A stretch of DNA of 64,000 nucleotides from Nitrospira defluvii (lineage in GTDB: Bacteria; Nitrospirota; Nitrospiria; Nitrospirales; Nitrospiraceae), in assembly GCA_011525625.1 (NCBI GenBank), contig WYAX01000016.1, positions 186,001-250,000 on the forward strand, given 5' to 3'. Positions 18,446-27,138 of this stretch are shown piece after piece. Every line of letters begins with the position of its first letter. Positions within the stretch are counted from its first letter, which is position 1. The notes beneath the pieces are model-generated. The model was given only the letters and a program-made list of their open reading frames with translations, was not told where the DNA came from and ran no database searches. A program made the position numbers and the translations under genes.

Positions 18446-19740
18446 GCACGGCATTGGCCATTGCCGGCGTGACGGCCGTGCTTCGAGATTTACTGAACGA
18501 CGGGTTGATCACTCACAACGTCAGCGGGCTGCTTGGCAGTACTGTGACGGTAAGTGCATTGCCTCCGGATCGAGTGGTGCCGGTCAACGGAACAGAACGC
18601 ACCCAGCTGAATCTCTTTCTCCATCAAGTGACGTTCAATACCGGCTGGCTCAACCATGCCTTGCCCTCTCGCGATGGATCGGGCATGCAGCGCCTCAGCA
18701 ATCCGCCGCTGGCTCTGGATCTGCATTACCTGCTGAGTGCCTACAGCGCGGAAGAATTGGGCAGCGAAATTCTACTCGGGTACGCCATGCAGTTACTCCA
18801 TGAGGTGCCGGTGCTGGACCGTCACGCCATTACGACGGCATTGACTCCGTCGCCGTCGGTCGATACCACCTTGCCGCCGGCGCTTCGAGCCTTGGCTGAG
18901 TGCGGGCTGGCGGATCAGCTCGAACAGATCAAGCTGGTGCCGGATCCCCTCAGCAGCGAGGAAATGTCGAAACTCTGGACCGCGGTGCAGTCCCATTACC
19001 GGCCTTCGGCGGCGTATGTGGCGACCGTCGTGCTGATCGAATCCTCCAAACCGATGCGGTCGACGTTGCCGGTTCTGAGTCGAGGCCCTGTCGATCCAGT
19101 CACGAAGCGGGACCGAGGTGTGGCGGTGCAGCCCGATCTGCTCCCGCCGTTTCCCACCATCCAGACTGTGGCTGCAACCAACGGACAACCGGCTGCCACG
19201 GTCGGCGCGATCGTCGAGCTCACGGGCCATCATCTCGATGGTACCAATCGCGCAGTCCTGCTCTCGAACAGTCGATTTGACATCGAACAGGCGTTGCCGG
19301 CCGCAGGGGGAGGAAGCAGCATCGCCACCTCGTTCACGGTGCCGGCCGTGCCGGCCGGCTTGTATCAACTGGCGATACGGGTCATTCGTCCGGGCGAATC
19401 CGATCCGCGGATCAGTAACGCCGTAGCACTCGTGATCGGGCCGGAGATCACGACCGCGATGCCGATGGCAGTCGTCCGGGACGGGAGCGGAGTGGCCACC
19501 CTTGTGCTTTCGCTGCAGCCGCAGATTCAGCCGGGGCAGACGGTGTCGGTGCTGCTGGGCACCAGAGAGGTCCCCGTCGCGCCGATCACCGTCGCGACCG
19601 GAACGTTGACCGTGGCTGTCGCGGATGCCCAGGCGGGAGAGTTTCTGCTCCGGATACGCGTGGATGGTATCGACAGTCCGATCATCGATCGGTCGGCTGT
19701 TCCACCGGCGTTTTACAATTATCGGGTGACGATCACATGA
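18442..19740 (+). CDS. eCIS cap/tube terminator protein, Pvc16 family (DUF4255)
   Basis: A 432-residue protein starting at a GTG that overlaps the previous stop. The N-terminal ~185 residues are the Pvc16/DUF4255 domain: IAGVTAVLRDLLNDGL, then VNLFL-type LNLFLHQVTFNTGWLN and LALDLHYLLSAYS. In eCIS particles this protein caps the end of the sheath-tube. Residues about 235-335 (PTIQTVAATNGQPAATVGAI and the following beta-rich segment) look like an IPT/TIG immunoglobulin-like domain, and the last 90 residues may be another beta domain. These additions could decorate the particle end or contact the membrane. It is coupled to the ATPase gene by a 4-nt overlap. Confidence 0.86.
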   Translation: MSTALAIAGVTAVLRDLLNDGLITHNVSGLLGSTVTVSALPPDRVVPVNGTERTQLNLFLHQVTFNTGWLNHALPSRDGSGMQRLSNPPLALDLHYLLSAYSAEELGSEILLGYAMQLLHEVPVLDRHAITTALTPSPSVDTTLPPALRALAECGLADQLEQIKLVPDPLSSEEMSKLWTAVQSHYRPSAAYVATVVLIESSKPMRSTLPVLSRGPVDPVTKRDRGVAVQPDLLPPFPTIQTVAATNGQPAATVGAIVELTGHHLDGTNRAVLLSNSRFDIEQALPAAGGGSSIATSFTVPAVPAGLYQLAIRVIRPGESDPRISNAVALVIGPEITTAMPMAVVRDGSGVATLVLSLQPQIQPGQTVSVLLGTREVPVAPITVATGTLTVAVADAQAGEFLLRIRVDGIDSPIIDRSAVPPAFYNYRVTIT

Positions 19741-21674
19741 CCACCGCCACGACCTCCGCCGCATGGTGCGATGCGAACCAAGCCTATCTGGTGGCCGAGT
19801 TTTCCCGTCTGAAACTTCGGCTGGGCGCCGAACATGATGAACGCCTGGTGGCCGCACGGGTGGAGGCGGCCCACGCGGCGCTTCCTGCCCCGGCCGCCAT
19901 CGACACCCTGACCGAACTGTTCGGTCTGAGCGCGTTCGAGCGAGATCTGCTGCTTATGGTCGCCGGAGTGGAAATGGATGCCGAACTCGGGCGTGTGTGT
20001 GCGGCGGCCTTAGGGCAATCGCAAGCGCCGCGGCCGCAGGCCACGTTCGGTCTGGCCTTGGCGGCGCTGGACCATTCGCACTGGAGCGCGTTGGCAGCGA
20101 TGGGACCGTTGCGTCGGTGGCGTTTGTTGGAAGTCGACGACAGTGCCGGGCTGGTGAACGGACGGCTGCGCATCGACGAACGGGTGTTGCACTATCTGGC
20201 CGGCGTCAATTATCTCGACCCCCGCCTGCACCCGCTGCTGAGTCCGTTGCCTGCCCCGGAGATCATGGCTGAGAAACATCGGCATGTGTGCCGGTCGGTG
20301 CTGGAGCGATTGCGGGAGCGCGCTTCGTCTTACCCCGTCGTGCTGTTGTCGGGCGACGATGTCGACGGACAGGCCGATGTGGCGGCGGCGGTTGCTGCCC
20401 ACCTTCACGTGCAGTTGTATTGCGTGCAGGCCGACGATTTGCCGGGCCATTCCACGGAGGCCGATGCCTTTGCGATTCTGTGGCAACGCGAGGCGGCCCT
20501 GCTGGGCGCGGTTCTCCTGATCCATTGCCATGACGGAGCGTCGTCGAAGGCTGTGGTGCATCTCGCCGAGCGAGGCAGCAGCCCATTGTTCATCGCCGGT
20601 CGCGACGTGCCTTCATATAAACGGGCGACCATCCGGTATGCCGTCAACAAGCCGGACGGTGCCGAGCAAAGGCAATTATGGGAGCAGGTGCTGGGCCCGG
20701 CGACAATGCGCATGAGTGGGACCGTCGACGGCGTGGCCTCGCAGTTTTCCTTAAGCGCCAAAGCCATCATGACGGCCGGTGCCGGCTTGCGTGACGTCGC
20801 AGAGTCAGGGAGTGAGGCCGACAGCGCATTGTGGAATGCGTGCCGAAGTGTGAGCCGCTCCCGGCTGGAGGATCTGGCGCAACGTTTGGACCCGGTTTCG
20901 GGGTGGAACGATCTGGTGCTGCCGGAGGCGCAGCAGCGAACCTTACGGCAGATTGCGGCTCACGCGAAGCACCGGCTGATGGTCTATCAACAGTGGGGTT
21001 TTGCCGGAAAAGGAATGCGCGGTCTGGGAATCAGCGCGCTGTTCGCGGGTGAAAGCGGCACGGGCAAAACCATGGCGGCGGAAGTGCTGGCGAACGAACT
21101 GCATCTGGATCTGTATCGTATCGATCTCTCCGGAGTCGTCAGCAAATACATCGGCGAGACCGAGCGCAACCTGCGGCGCGTGTTCGACGCGGCGGAGACC
21201 AGCGGGGCCATGCTGCTGTTCGATGAAGCCGATGCATTGTTCGGGAAGCGGAGCGAGGTGCGCGACAGCCATGATCGCTACGCGAACATCGAGGTGAGCT
21301 ATCTGTTGCAACGGATGGAGGCCTATCGCGGGCTGGCGATTCTGACGACCAATATGAAGGCGGCGCTCGATGTCGCGTTCTCGCGCCGCCTCAGTTTCGT
21401 GGTGCAGTTTCCCTTTCCCGACCAGCAGCAGCGGGAATCGATCTGGCGCCGCATCTTTCCCGCTGCCGCACCGGTCGAGCAGCTCGACTACGCCAAACTC
21501 GCCAGGCTCAGCATGTCCGGCGGCAACATCCGCAGCATCGCCCTCAATGCCGCGTTCCTGGCGGCGGATGAAGGGGCAGCGGTGGGCATGAAGCATCTCC
21601 TGCAGGCCGCGCATACCGAAGCGGCGAAACGCGAACGCCCGTTGTCCGACGCGGAAACCAGGGGGTGGGTATGA
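19737..21674 (+). CDS. eCIS AAA+ ATPase, Pvc15 family
   Basis: A 645-residue protein with an N-terminal ~380-residue region and a C-terminal AAA+ module. Walker A is GESGTGKT (438-445), Walker B is MLLFDEADALFGKRSE, the sensor segment is LAILTTNMK and the arginine region is FSRRLSFVVQFPFP. This matches the Pvc15/Afp15-type ATPase found in almost all eCIS loci, which is needed for particle assembly or cargo loading rather than structure. The N-terminal half has its own degenerate nucleotide-binding look (VVLLSGDDVDGQADVA), suggesting a second, inactive AAA-like lobe. It sits directly before the cargo genes. Confidence 0.93.
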   Translation: MTTATTSAAWCDANQAYLVAEFSRLKLRLGAEHDERLVAARVEAAHAALPAPAAIDTLTELFGLSAFERDLLLMVAGVEMDAELGRVCAAALGQSQAPRPQATFGLALAALDHSHWSALAAMGPLRRWRLLEVDDSAGLVNGRLRIDERVLHYLAGVNYLDPRLHPLLSPLPAPEIMAEKHRHVCRSVLERLRERASSYPVVLLSGDDVDGQADVAAAVAAHLHVQLYCVQADDLPGHSTEADAFAILWQREAALLGAVLLIHCHDGASSKAVVHLAERGSSPLFIAGRDVPSYKRATIRYAVNKPDGAEQRQLWEQVLGPATMRMSGTVDGVASQFSLSAKAIMTAGAGLRDVAESGSEADSALWNACRSVSRSRLEDLAQRLDPVSGWNDLVLPEAQQRTLRQIAAHAKHRLMVYQQWGFAGKGMRGLGISALFAGESGTGKTMAAEVLANELHLDLYRIDLSGVVSKYIGETERNLRRVFDAAETSGAMLLFDEADALFGKRSEVRDSHDRYANIEVSYLLQRMEAYRGLAILTTNMKAALDVAFSRRLSFVVQFPFPDQQQRESIWRRIFPAAAPVEQLDYAKLARLSMSGGNIRSIALNAAFLAADEGAAVGMKHLLQAAHTEAAKRERPLSDAETRGWV

Positions 21675-21925
21675 AGCGGGTCGTCGTGCATATCCAGAGC
21701 CTCGTGCTGAAAGGCTTCCGCTTCGAGGACCGGCATGCCGTCGCGCAGGGACTGCAAGAGCAACTGTCGCGGCTGCTCGCGGAGCCGGGCATGGCGGAGC
21801 GGCTTGCGAGTCTGGGGGAGGTGCCGCGTCTTCGGACGAAGGCGATCTCGTTGATCGGCGAAACGAATCCACGACGGGTCGGTCAGGACACGGCAAATGG
21901 GATCGGAAAGGGATTAGGACGGTGA
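21671..21925 (+). CDS. Small eCIS protein of unknown function
   Basis: An 84-residue protein whose ATG overlaps the ATPase stop (ATGA) and whose own stop overlaps the GTG of the first cargo gene. The N-terminus KRVVVHIQSLVLKGFRFEDR is a beta-strand/loop pattern; the middle is a helix (AVAQGLQEQLSRLLAE). Its position between ATPase and cargo, with coupling on both sides, suggests a chaperone or loading factor. That is inference; no named family is recognised. Confidence 0.6.
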   Translation: MKRVVVHIQSLVLKGFRFEDRHAVAQGLQEQLSRLLAEPGMAERLASLGEVPRLRTKAISLIGETNPRRVGQDTANGIGKGLGR

Positions 21926-23442
21926 GTACGACTGCTGCCGTGCAAACCGCCGCGAAGGCGCCCACGAACCCGCCGTCCGGTCTATTCATCCAGCGGCAAT
22001 GCGCGTGCGGCGGTTCGGCGGAGTTGAGCGGGGAGTGCGAATCCTGCAAGAGCCGCAAGTTCTTGGGCAAACCGATCCAGAACCGGCTTGCCATCGGAAA
22101 TCCCGGCGATGAGTACGAAGAAGAAGCCGATCGCGTGGCCGAGCAGGTATTGGATATGGGACAACCAGCCTCGGTGACAACGGCGCGGCACAGCACACCG
22201 GCCTCGCTCGTTCGACGCCGGGTGAACGGCCTCGGGGGAGCAGCGGCGAGTGTGGTCCCGCCTATTGTGGAAGACGTGCTGGCCTCTCAAGGCCACCCGC
22301 TTGACCGCGCAACCCGAGCATTTTTCGAGCCACGTTTCGGACATGACTTCGGACAGATTCGCATACACCGCGACGATCGAGCCGCCAGATCCGCTGCGTC
22401 GGTCAACGCGCTGGCGTATACGAGTGGGCAGGATATCGTCTTCGCGCAGGGTCGGTATGCGCCACATGACAGAGCCGGGCGGCAGCTTCTCGCACACGAG
22501 CTGGCCCATGTGCTTCAGCAGGGAGGGGCGCGGACCGCTTTTGCGATCCAGCGTCAATGCGTCACGGGCAGAGCCTGCACCGAGCCGATCTCCGGCGATC
22601 CGGGTCCGTTTAACGCTTCGGAATATGCGGCTGAAGCGTCGGGGCGCACGGCCCGTTCTGAGGAGGCGAGGCGGGACCCCGCTGCGGTTGTAGCCTCCGG
22701 GCATGGAAGCCGCGCACAACACGTCGAGGCGTTTGCCGCGGCGGAGGGCATAGACCTCTCTGCCTTTTATGGCGTGCTGGTCGACCGAGACCTTGGGGCC
22801 TCCACCGGGGCCGCCGCAGGGCCTTGTGCGAGTCTCACCGGTGTCGTCCCCCCCTTTTCCGGCCCCCGTGGTGCCGTCTGCATGTTTGTTCCTGCGGAGA
22901 CAGACCGGCTGATCGATGAGGCGACGGACCTCCCGCCGCCGCGCACGGTCGGAGGATATCCACGCCAGTACTGGGTGCAGTGGTTGCGTGAATTGCTCGT
23001 TCACGAGGCACAGCATGTGCGATATGACCGTACCGCGCATCCGGACATCGGTGGATCCTGCACGCGCTCGACGACGCTGTACCGGGCCTCCGACGGGACC
23101 GAATATCCCGTCGACTTTTACCTGAGCGAACTCAGCGCGATTCTGGCGGAGTTCGAGCCGGTGTTCACGTCGGTTCGGCGCCGCACCCCTGCCGGCGACT
23201 ATGGCGCCTTGCTCGACAACGTGCAGTCCGCCTACCGCGATGCGCTGTTCAGTCCCTACGAGAGCATCAACGGCATTCTCACCGCATTGCGATGTCACTG
23301 CGACTGTGCGGATGCCGATGCGTTCATCCGCGACACGTTCGAGTTCACCAGCGCCGGGTGGTCCGACACGACCCGGGGCGTCTTTCTGGATTTCATCCGG
23401 TCGCGCATGCCGATTCTCCAATGGCCCGACTCGGGATCTTAA
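21922..23442 (+). CDS. DUF4157 eCIS cargo protein with a second HExxH domain (cargo 1)
   Basis: A 506-residue protein, GTG start overlapping the preceding stop. Residues 27-42 carry a four-cysteine tag (CACGG then CESC). The motif PGDEYEEEAD is at 61-70. The DUF4157 core follows at about 114-201 with RFGHDFGQIRIH and HELAH (192-196). DUF4157 marks proteins encoded at eCIS loci. The C-terminal region has a separate HEAQH (361-365) with downstream glutamates in YLSELSAILAEFE, the layout of a zincin metallopeptidase, plus several cysteines. I infer a delivered metallopeptidase effector; the target is unknown. Confidence 0.8.
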   Translation: MSTTAAVQTAAKAPTNPPSGLFIQRQCACGGSAELSGECESCKSRKFLGKPIQNRLAIGNPGDEYEEEADRVAEQVLDMGQPASVTTARHSTPASLVRRRVNGLGGAAASVVPPIVEDVLASQGHPLDRATRAFFEPRFGHDFGQIRIHRDDRAARSAASVNALAYTSGQDIVFAQGRYAPHDRAGRQLLAHELAHVLQQGGARTAFAIQRQCVTGRACTEPISGDPGPFNASEYAAEASGRTARSEEARRDPAAVVASGHGSRAQHVEAFAAAEGIDLSAFYGVLVDRDLGASTGAAAGPCASLTGVVPPFSGPRGAVCMFVPAETDRLIDEATDLPPPRTVGGYPRQYWVQWLRELLVHEAQHVRYDRTAHPDIGGSCTRSTTLYRASDGTEYPVDFYLSELSAILAEFEPVFTSVRRRTPAGDYGALLDNVQSAYRDALFSPYESINGILTALRCHCDCADADAFIRDTFEFTSAGWSDTTRGVFLDFIRSRMPILQWPDSGS

Positions 23443-23453
23443 GGCAGACAAGG

Positions 23454-24446
23454 ATGATGGCGCGAGCCAACAGGGGCCGAGCGACGAAACCCGCTGCAGG
23501 ACGGCCAGCCGTATCGTTCGGCGCGTCGAGGAAAAGCACCGTCGCCGATACGAATGGCCATGCGGCTCCAATACCGCACGAGACGCGTCAGTGCCAGGGA
23601 CAGTCGCCGGACTCCTCCGCGAGGACCTGCCACGACACGCGCTTTGCGCACGACTTCGGGTCTGTCTCTGTACATCAAATTCAAGGAGGGACGCAGGGGC
23701 TGCTCCAACGTGCAAGTGGAACCGATTCGGAACAGCCGCACGTCGAAGCTGTCGCTCTCACCTCTGAACTCGGGAGCACGCATGAAGTGGTCATCGCCGG
23801 AAAGCCCTACGATCTGATGGTCAATCCCGATCTTGCGCGCATCAAGGAGCAGAGCAATTCGTTCTACATCGAACTCCGCGACCACTATGATCGGTATCCT
23901 CAATTGAACAGCGGCCTGCACGCATTCATTGTGGAACCTCACTCTCTCGTTCTGTGTCGAGCACTGGGAAATTGCCTCGGCTGGGCGCTCGGAACGTTTG
24001 CCTTCCGCGATCCGGTTTCTGCCGTGTGGGACCGGCGCGAGGCATTCCTGGTCTCGTTGGGTGTCGCGATCCCTAAGGGAGAACATCCCGATACGGTCTA
24101 TAGCCGACAGGCCGCTCAGGGCAGCTTTCCACCTCCGGCCCTCTGGGACTTCTTCATGAATGCGCAATTCGAGGCCACGCCCGCCGCTTCGGAATCGGAT
24201 GCGCATCTCGCGTTGTATGGAAGCGGTTTTCAGAATACCTCGGAGGGGCCCAGCCACATCGCTTTCAAACTGCCCGGCGCATCATTCTGGTTGTCCAAGC
24301 CGAGTGAGGTATCGAAGCCTGTTCTCCATGCGCGAGCGGATCAGATGGCGGGCGGGCAGATGGGGAACACCATTCGGTTCTATCAGAGGGCCGGAGGACT
24401 GTTGTCTCACATCGTTGTCAGGCCGAAGGTGGGCGGGCAACCATGA
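23454..24446 (+). CDS. eCIS cargo-like protein with truncated DUF4157 and papain-like C-terminus (cargo 2)
   Basis: A 330-residue protein. The ATG at 23454 follows the previous stop by 12 nt; AAGG lies 9 nt upstream of it. Only one block of DUF4157 remains, RFAHDFGSVSVH at residues 63-74; the HELAH helix is absent. Residues 100-330 form a separate domain with NCLGWALG (Cys174) and, further on, GPSHIAFKLPG (His268). That Cys-then-His arrangement with the NCxxWALG signature resembles small papain-fold domains known from polymorphic toxins. Its stop overlaps the next cargo gene (ATGA). It could be an effector with a minimal delivery tag. Confidence 0.65.
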   Translation: MMARANRGRATKPAAGRPAVSFGASRKSTVADTNGHAAPIPHETRQCQGQSPDSSARTCHDTRFAHDFGSVSVHQIQGGTQGLLQRASGTDSEQPHVEAVALTSELGSTHEVVIAGKPYDLMVNPDLARIKEQSNSFYIELRDHYDRYPQLNSGLHAFIVEPHSLVLCRALGNCLGWALGTFAFRDPVSAVWDRREAFLVSLGVAIPKGEHPDTVYSRQAAQGSFPPPALWDFFMNAQFEATPAASESDAHLALYGSGFQNTSEGPSHIAFKLPGASFWLSKPSEVSKPVLHARADQMAGGQMGNTIRFYQRAGGLLSHIVVRPKVGGQP

Positions 24447-27133
24447 AAGCGTCGAAAGGACAGGTGATGCCCCTTCCTGGTACTGCTGCCCCATCCCTGC
24501 ACGGCACGGAACAGCGGGCCGGTGCGTCCCGGGCATCGGCGGGCTTTCGGGGAACGTACGCCGCCTCTCCGCACACAGGACTGGTCGGCGGGCGGTTACA
24601 GCGAAAGTTGGTCGTCAACGAGCCCGGTGATGCGTACGAGCGGGAGGCGGATCGGGTGGCGGAGCAGGTGATGGGGCTGCCGGAACCATCGCGAGACGGG
24701 GCCTGGAAACCGGCCGGTCCCCGGCCGGCTGTGCAACGTCGGCTTGGTGGCTCCGTGGGCTCGGCGACCATGGCGGCGCCGTCTGCGGTGGAGGATGTCC
24801 TCTCGGCGCCGGGACGGCCCCTCGATAGTGCCACGCGCGTCTTTTTCGAGGATCGCTTCGGGTACGATTTTAGCCGTGTCCGAGTCCATGCCGACGGCAA
24901 GGCGGCCGGATCTGCGCAGATGGTGGATGCGCTGGCATACACAGTCGGCCGCAACATTGTCTTCGGGGCAGGACAGTATTCGCCGGGAACCCGGGATGGA
25001 CGTCGCTTGATGGCTCATGAGCTTGCTCATGTCGTGCAACAAGACCCCGAGAACCGGTTGGTCGGCGACAGACCTCCGACCGGTCGGCTCGCGAGACAGG
25101 CAACCGATCCCGAAGGGCCCGAACACGCCGGCCCCGGCTGGGCTGCCGTGAAGAAGCTCGGCATCGTCTACAAGGAAAGCGGCGTGAATCTTCGAGAGCA
25201 GGCGAGTACGGCGGGATCGCCGCTTGCTCGGTTGCCGCAAAGCACGAAGGTACACATCCTCAGTCACCATCCGGAGAGTCATTGGTTGGCCGTGAGCGTC
25301 GTCGGCGATGCCGTCGACAAGAGTTGTGGCCGGGCCGGTCACGTCGGCACGTTCGGATACGTCTCCGATGATTACGTCTGGTGGAAGACGCCGCTTCCCG
25401 ACACCGAGGCGGTCCTCTACCCGGTTCAAGGAAAAGACTCCTTGAGCAAAGTGGTGCAGAGCCATTGTCAGTACAAGACTTATCCGATCACGGTCGGGGA
25501 TGATGCGCGGTCGCTGGCCATGGCGGTGTACGTCGCGAGCCAGAGCAACCCTGAGACAAAAAAAGGCGTCAGGATCAACGAACACAAATTCAAGAAGGCG
25601 CAGGAGGACTTCGATCTCGTCGAACGGATCGATCCCTATCGAGGGGGCACACAAGACCTGTTCGATTCGGTCGAGTTGGTCGCGGGAGAACGGATCTGGT
25701 TGCCGGGTATCAGTTATGTGGAACAGTTGAAGCAAGCCGACATCCTGCCGTCCCGTCCCGATTGGATGAACAGCGCGGTGGAAACGGGGAAAGGGATCGC
25801 CGGCTTTTCGGTGGGGGTGGTGGAAGGTTTCGTGCAATCGGTCCTCGACGTGTTTATCGGGATCTACGACATGGTGTCGGGCATCTTCAACGGGATGTTG
25901 AGTCTGGTGAATGGCGAGATGCTGAAGGCCGCCTCCGACCTGATTGCCGTGATCAAGGAGATGTCCGCAGACGAGGTCAAAGAGCTGGCCGGAGAGTTGT
26001 TGACGGCGGTCGGTGGCCTCCTGGCGAAATCCATCGAGGATTTTCTGTCTCGCTGGCTGAAGGATCCCAATCCCTACCACAAATGGCATTTTCGCGGCAC
26101 CGTCATCGGCTACATCCTGGCCGAAGTGGCAATGGCCATCTTTACGGCCGCAATCGCCAACGTCGTCAAGTGGGTGGGCAAACTAGGTAAGGTCGGGGGC
26201 AAACTGGCAAAGATCGTTGAAGGGCTCCTCGTCAAACTGGAAACACTCGTTCCCGATCGCAAGACATCCAAGGGGAAGCTCGACAAGCCTGATGCGGCAG
26301 ACGGGCGGGAAAAATCCGCGCAACTGCCGTTCGCGCTCGGCGCGGCCCGCGCCATCGTCGAAGTTCACGATGCGAAGGACAGTGCGGTTCCCACCGTCCT
26401 CGCATCGCTGGCTCCGCTCAAGAAAAAATATCGCTGGATTAACAAGTTCAGCGCCAAGCGCAAGGCGAAGTCCGGTCATTACGAAATCGTCATGCATGCC
26501 AGTAGCCACACGGTGGACGATGACTATACGACCGAGATCGAGGTGACCGACCGGGATCTCGAGGATCAGATTGCGACGCAAAAAATTCCACTGTTCTCCG
26601 CGAAGGAGTGGGGCACCTATTCCTATAGCGGGAGACAGCTCGGCATTGTGGATACTTTGGAAGGCGGACCACAGGCTTGGTACATCAGGACCGGCAAGGG
26701 CGGAGCGGCGGGGCCGGGAGGACCGGGGAAGGGCGATCCCTCGCGCTTTGAAGGCATTGCGGTGTTGGAGGAAATCAACCGCCACACCCAACGCGTCATC
26801 CCCGGCCGGCCCACGACCGAGTGGATGATCAAGCCTTCCGGCGGACGATTGGGCGCGCCGGGGAGTCCGGCTGGACAGGCCAATAGCAACCTCTCTGCCT
26901 GGTTGAAGGGTGAGTCGTTGCCGAAGGCAGGGCCGGACACGACGGACGTGAAGCTGTTGAACGACTGGCTCCGTAAACACGGCGTCACGCTGGGAGGAAG
27001 TCACCAGGTCGGCGGAGGAGTGGTGTTGTTATATCCCACGAAGCTGACCTCCATGCCGAACACCCAGGACTATGAGATCCTCAGCGGGATCGTTCATCTA
27101 CGCCGGTATTTCAGAATCAAGGAGATTCCGTAA
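24443..27133 (+). CDS. Large DUF4157 eCIS cargo protein with SH3/LysM-like and hydrophobic helical regions (cargo 3)
   Basis: An 896-residue protein. PGDAYEREAD is at 61-70 and the DUF4157 core is at about 113-201 with RFGYDFSRVRVH and HELAH (192-196). The four-cysteine tag of cargo 1 and 4 is absent. Residues about 235-315 look like a bacterial SH3 domain (SGVNLREQAS, ending GYVSDDYVWW), and 322-425 like a LysM-type region (YPVQGKDSLSKVV). Residues about 445-600 are amphipathic to hydrophobic helices including TVIGYILAEVAMAIFTAA, which could insert in a membrane. The last ~260 residues are a charged alpha/beta domain I do not recognise. SH3 plus LysM suggests cell-wall binding, and the helices pore formation. 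Both are inference. Confidence 0.78.
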   Translation: MKASKGQVMPLPGTAAPSLHGTEQRAGASRASAGFRGTYAASPHTGLVGGRLQRKLVVNEPGDAYEREADRVAEQVMGLPEPSRDGAWKPAGPRPAVQRRLGGSVGSATMAAPSAVEDVLSAPGRPLDSATRVFFEDRFGYDFSRVRVHADGKAAGSAQMVDALAYTVGRNIVFGAGQYSPGTRDGRRLMAHELAHVVQQDPENRLVGDRPPTGRLARQATDPEGPEHAGPGWAAVKKLGIVYKESGVNLREQASTAGSPLARLPQSTKVHILSHHPESHWLAVSVVGDAVDKSCGRAGHVGTFGYVSDDYVWWKTPLPDTEAVLYPVQGKDSLSKVVQSHCQYKTYPITVGDDARSLAMAVYVASQSNPETKKGVRINEHKFKKAQEDFDLVERIDPYRGGTQDLFDSVELVAGERIWLPGISYVEQLKQADILPSRPDWMNSAVETGKGIAGFSVGVVEGFVQSVLDVFIGIYDMVSGIFNGMLSLVNGEMLKAASDLIAVIKEMSADEVKELAGELLTAVGGLLAKSIEDFLSRWLKDPNPYHKWHFRGTVIGYILAEVAMAIFTAAIANVVKWVGKLGKVGGKLAKIVEGLLVKLETLVPDRKTSKGKLDKPDAADGREKSAQLPFALGAARAIVEVHDAKDSAVPTVLASLAPLKKKYRWINKFSAKRKAKSGHYEIVMHASSHTVDDDYTTEIEVTDRDLEDQIATQKIPLFSAKEWGTYSYSGRQLGIVDTLEGGPQAWYIRTGKGGAAGPGGPGKGDPSRFEGIAVLEEINRHTQRVIPGRPTTEWMIKPSGGRLGAPGSPAGQANSNLSAWLKGESLPKAGPDTTDVKLLNDWLRKHGVTLGGSHQVGGGVVLLYPTKLTSMPNTQDYEILSGIVHLRRYFRIKEIP

Positions 27134-27138
27134 GGACC

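Noticed and set aside
21982-23715. A 577-codon open frame on the minus strand opposite cargo 1
   Set aside because: It is a shadow of the DUF4157 gene, with low-complexity, Arg-rich sequence and no recognisable domain.
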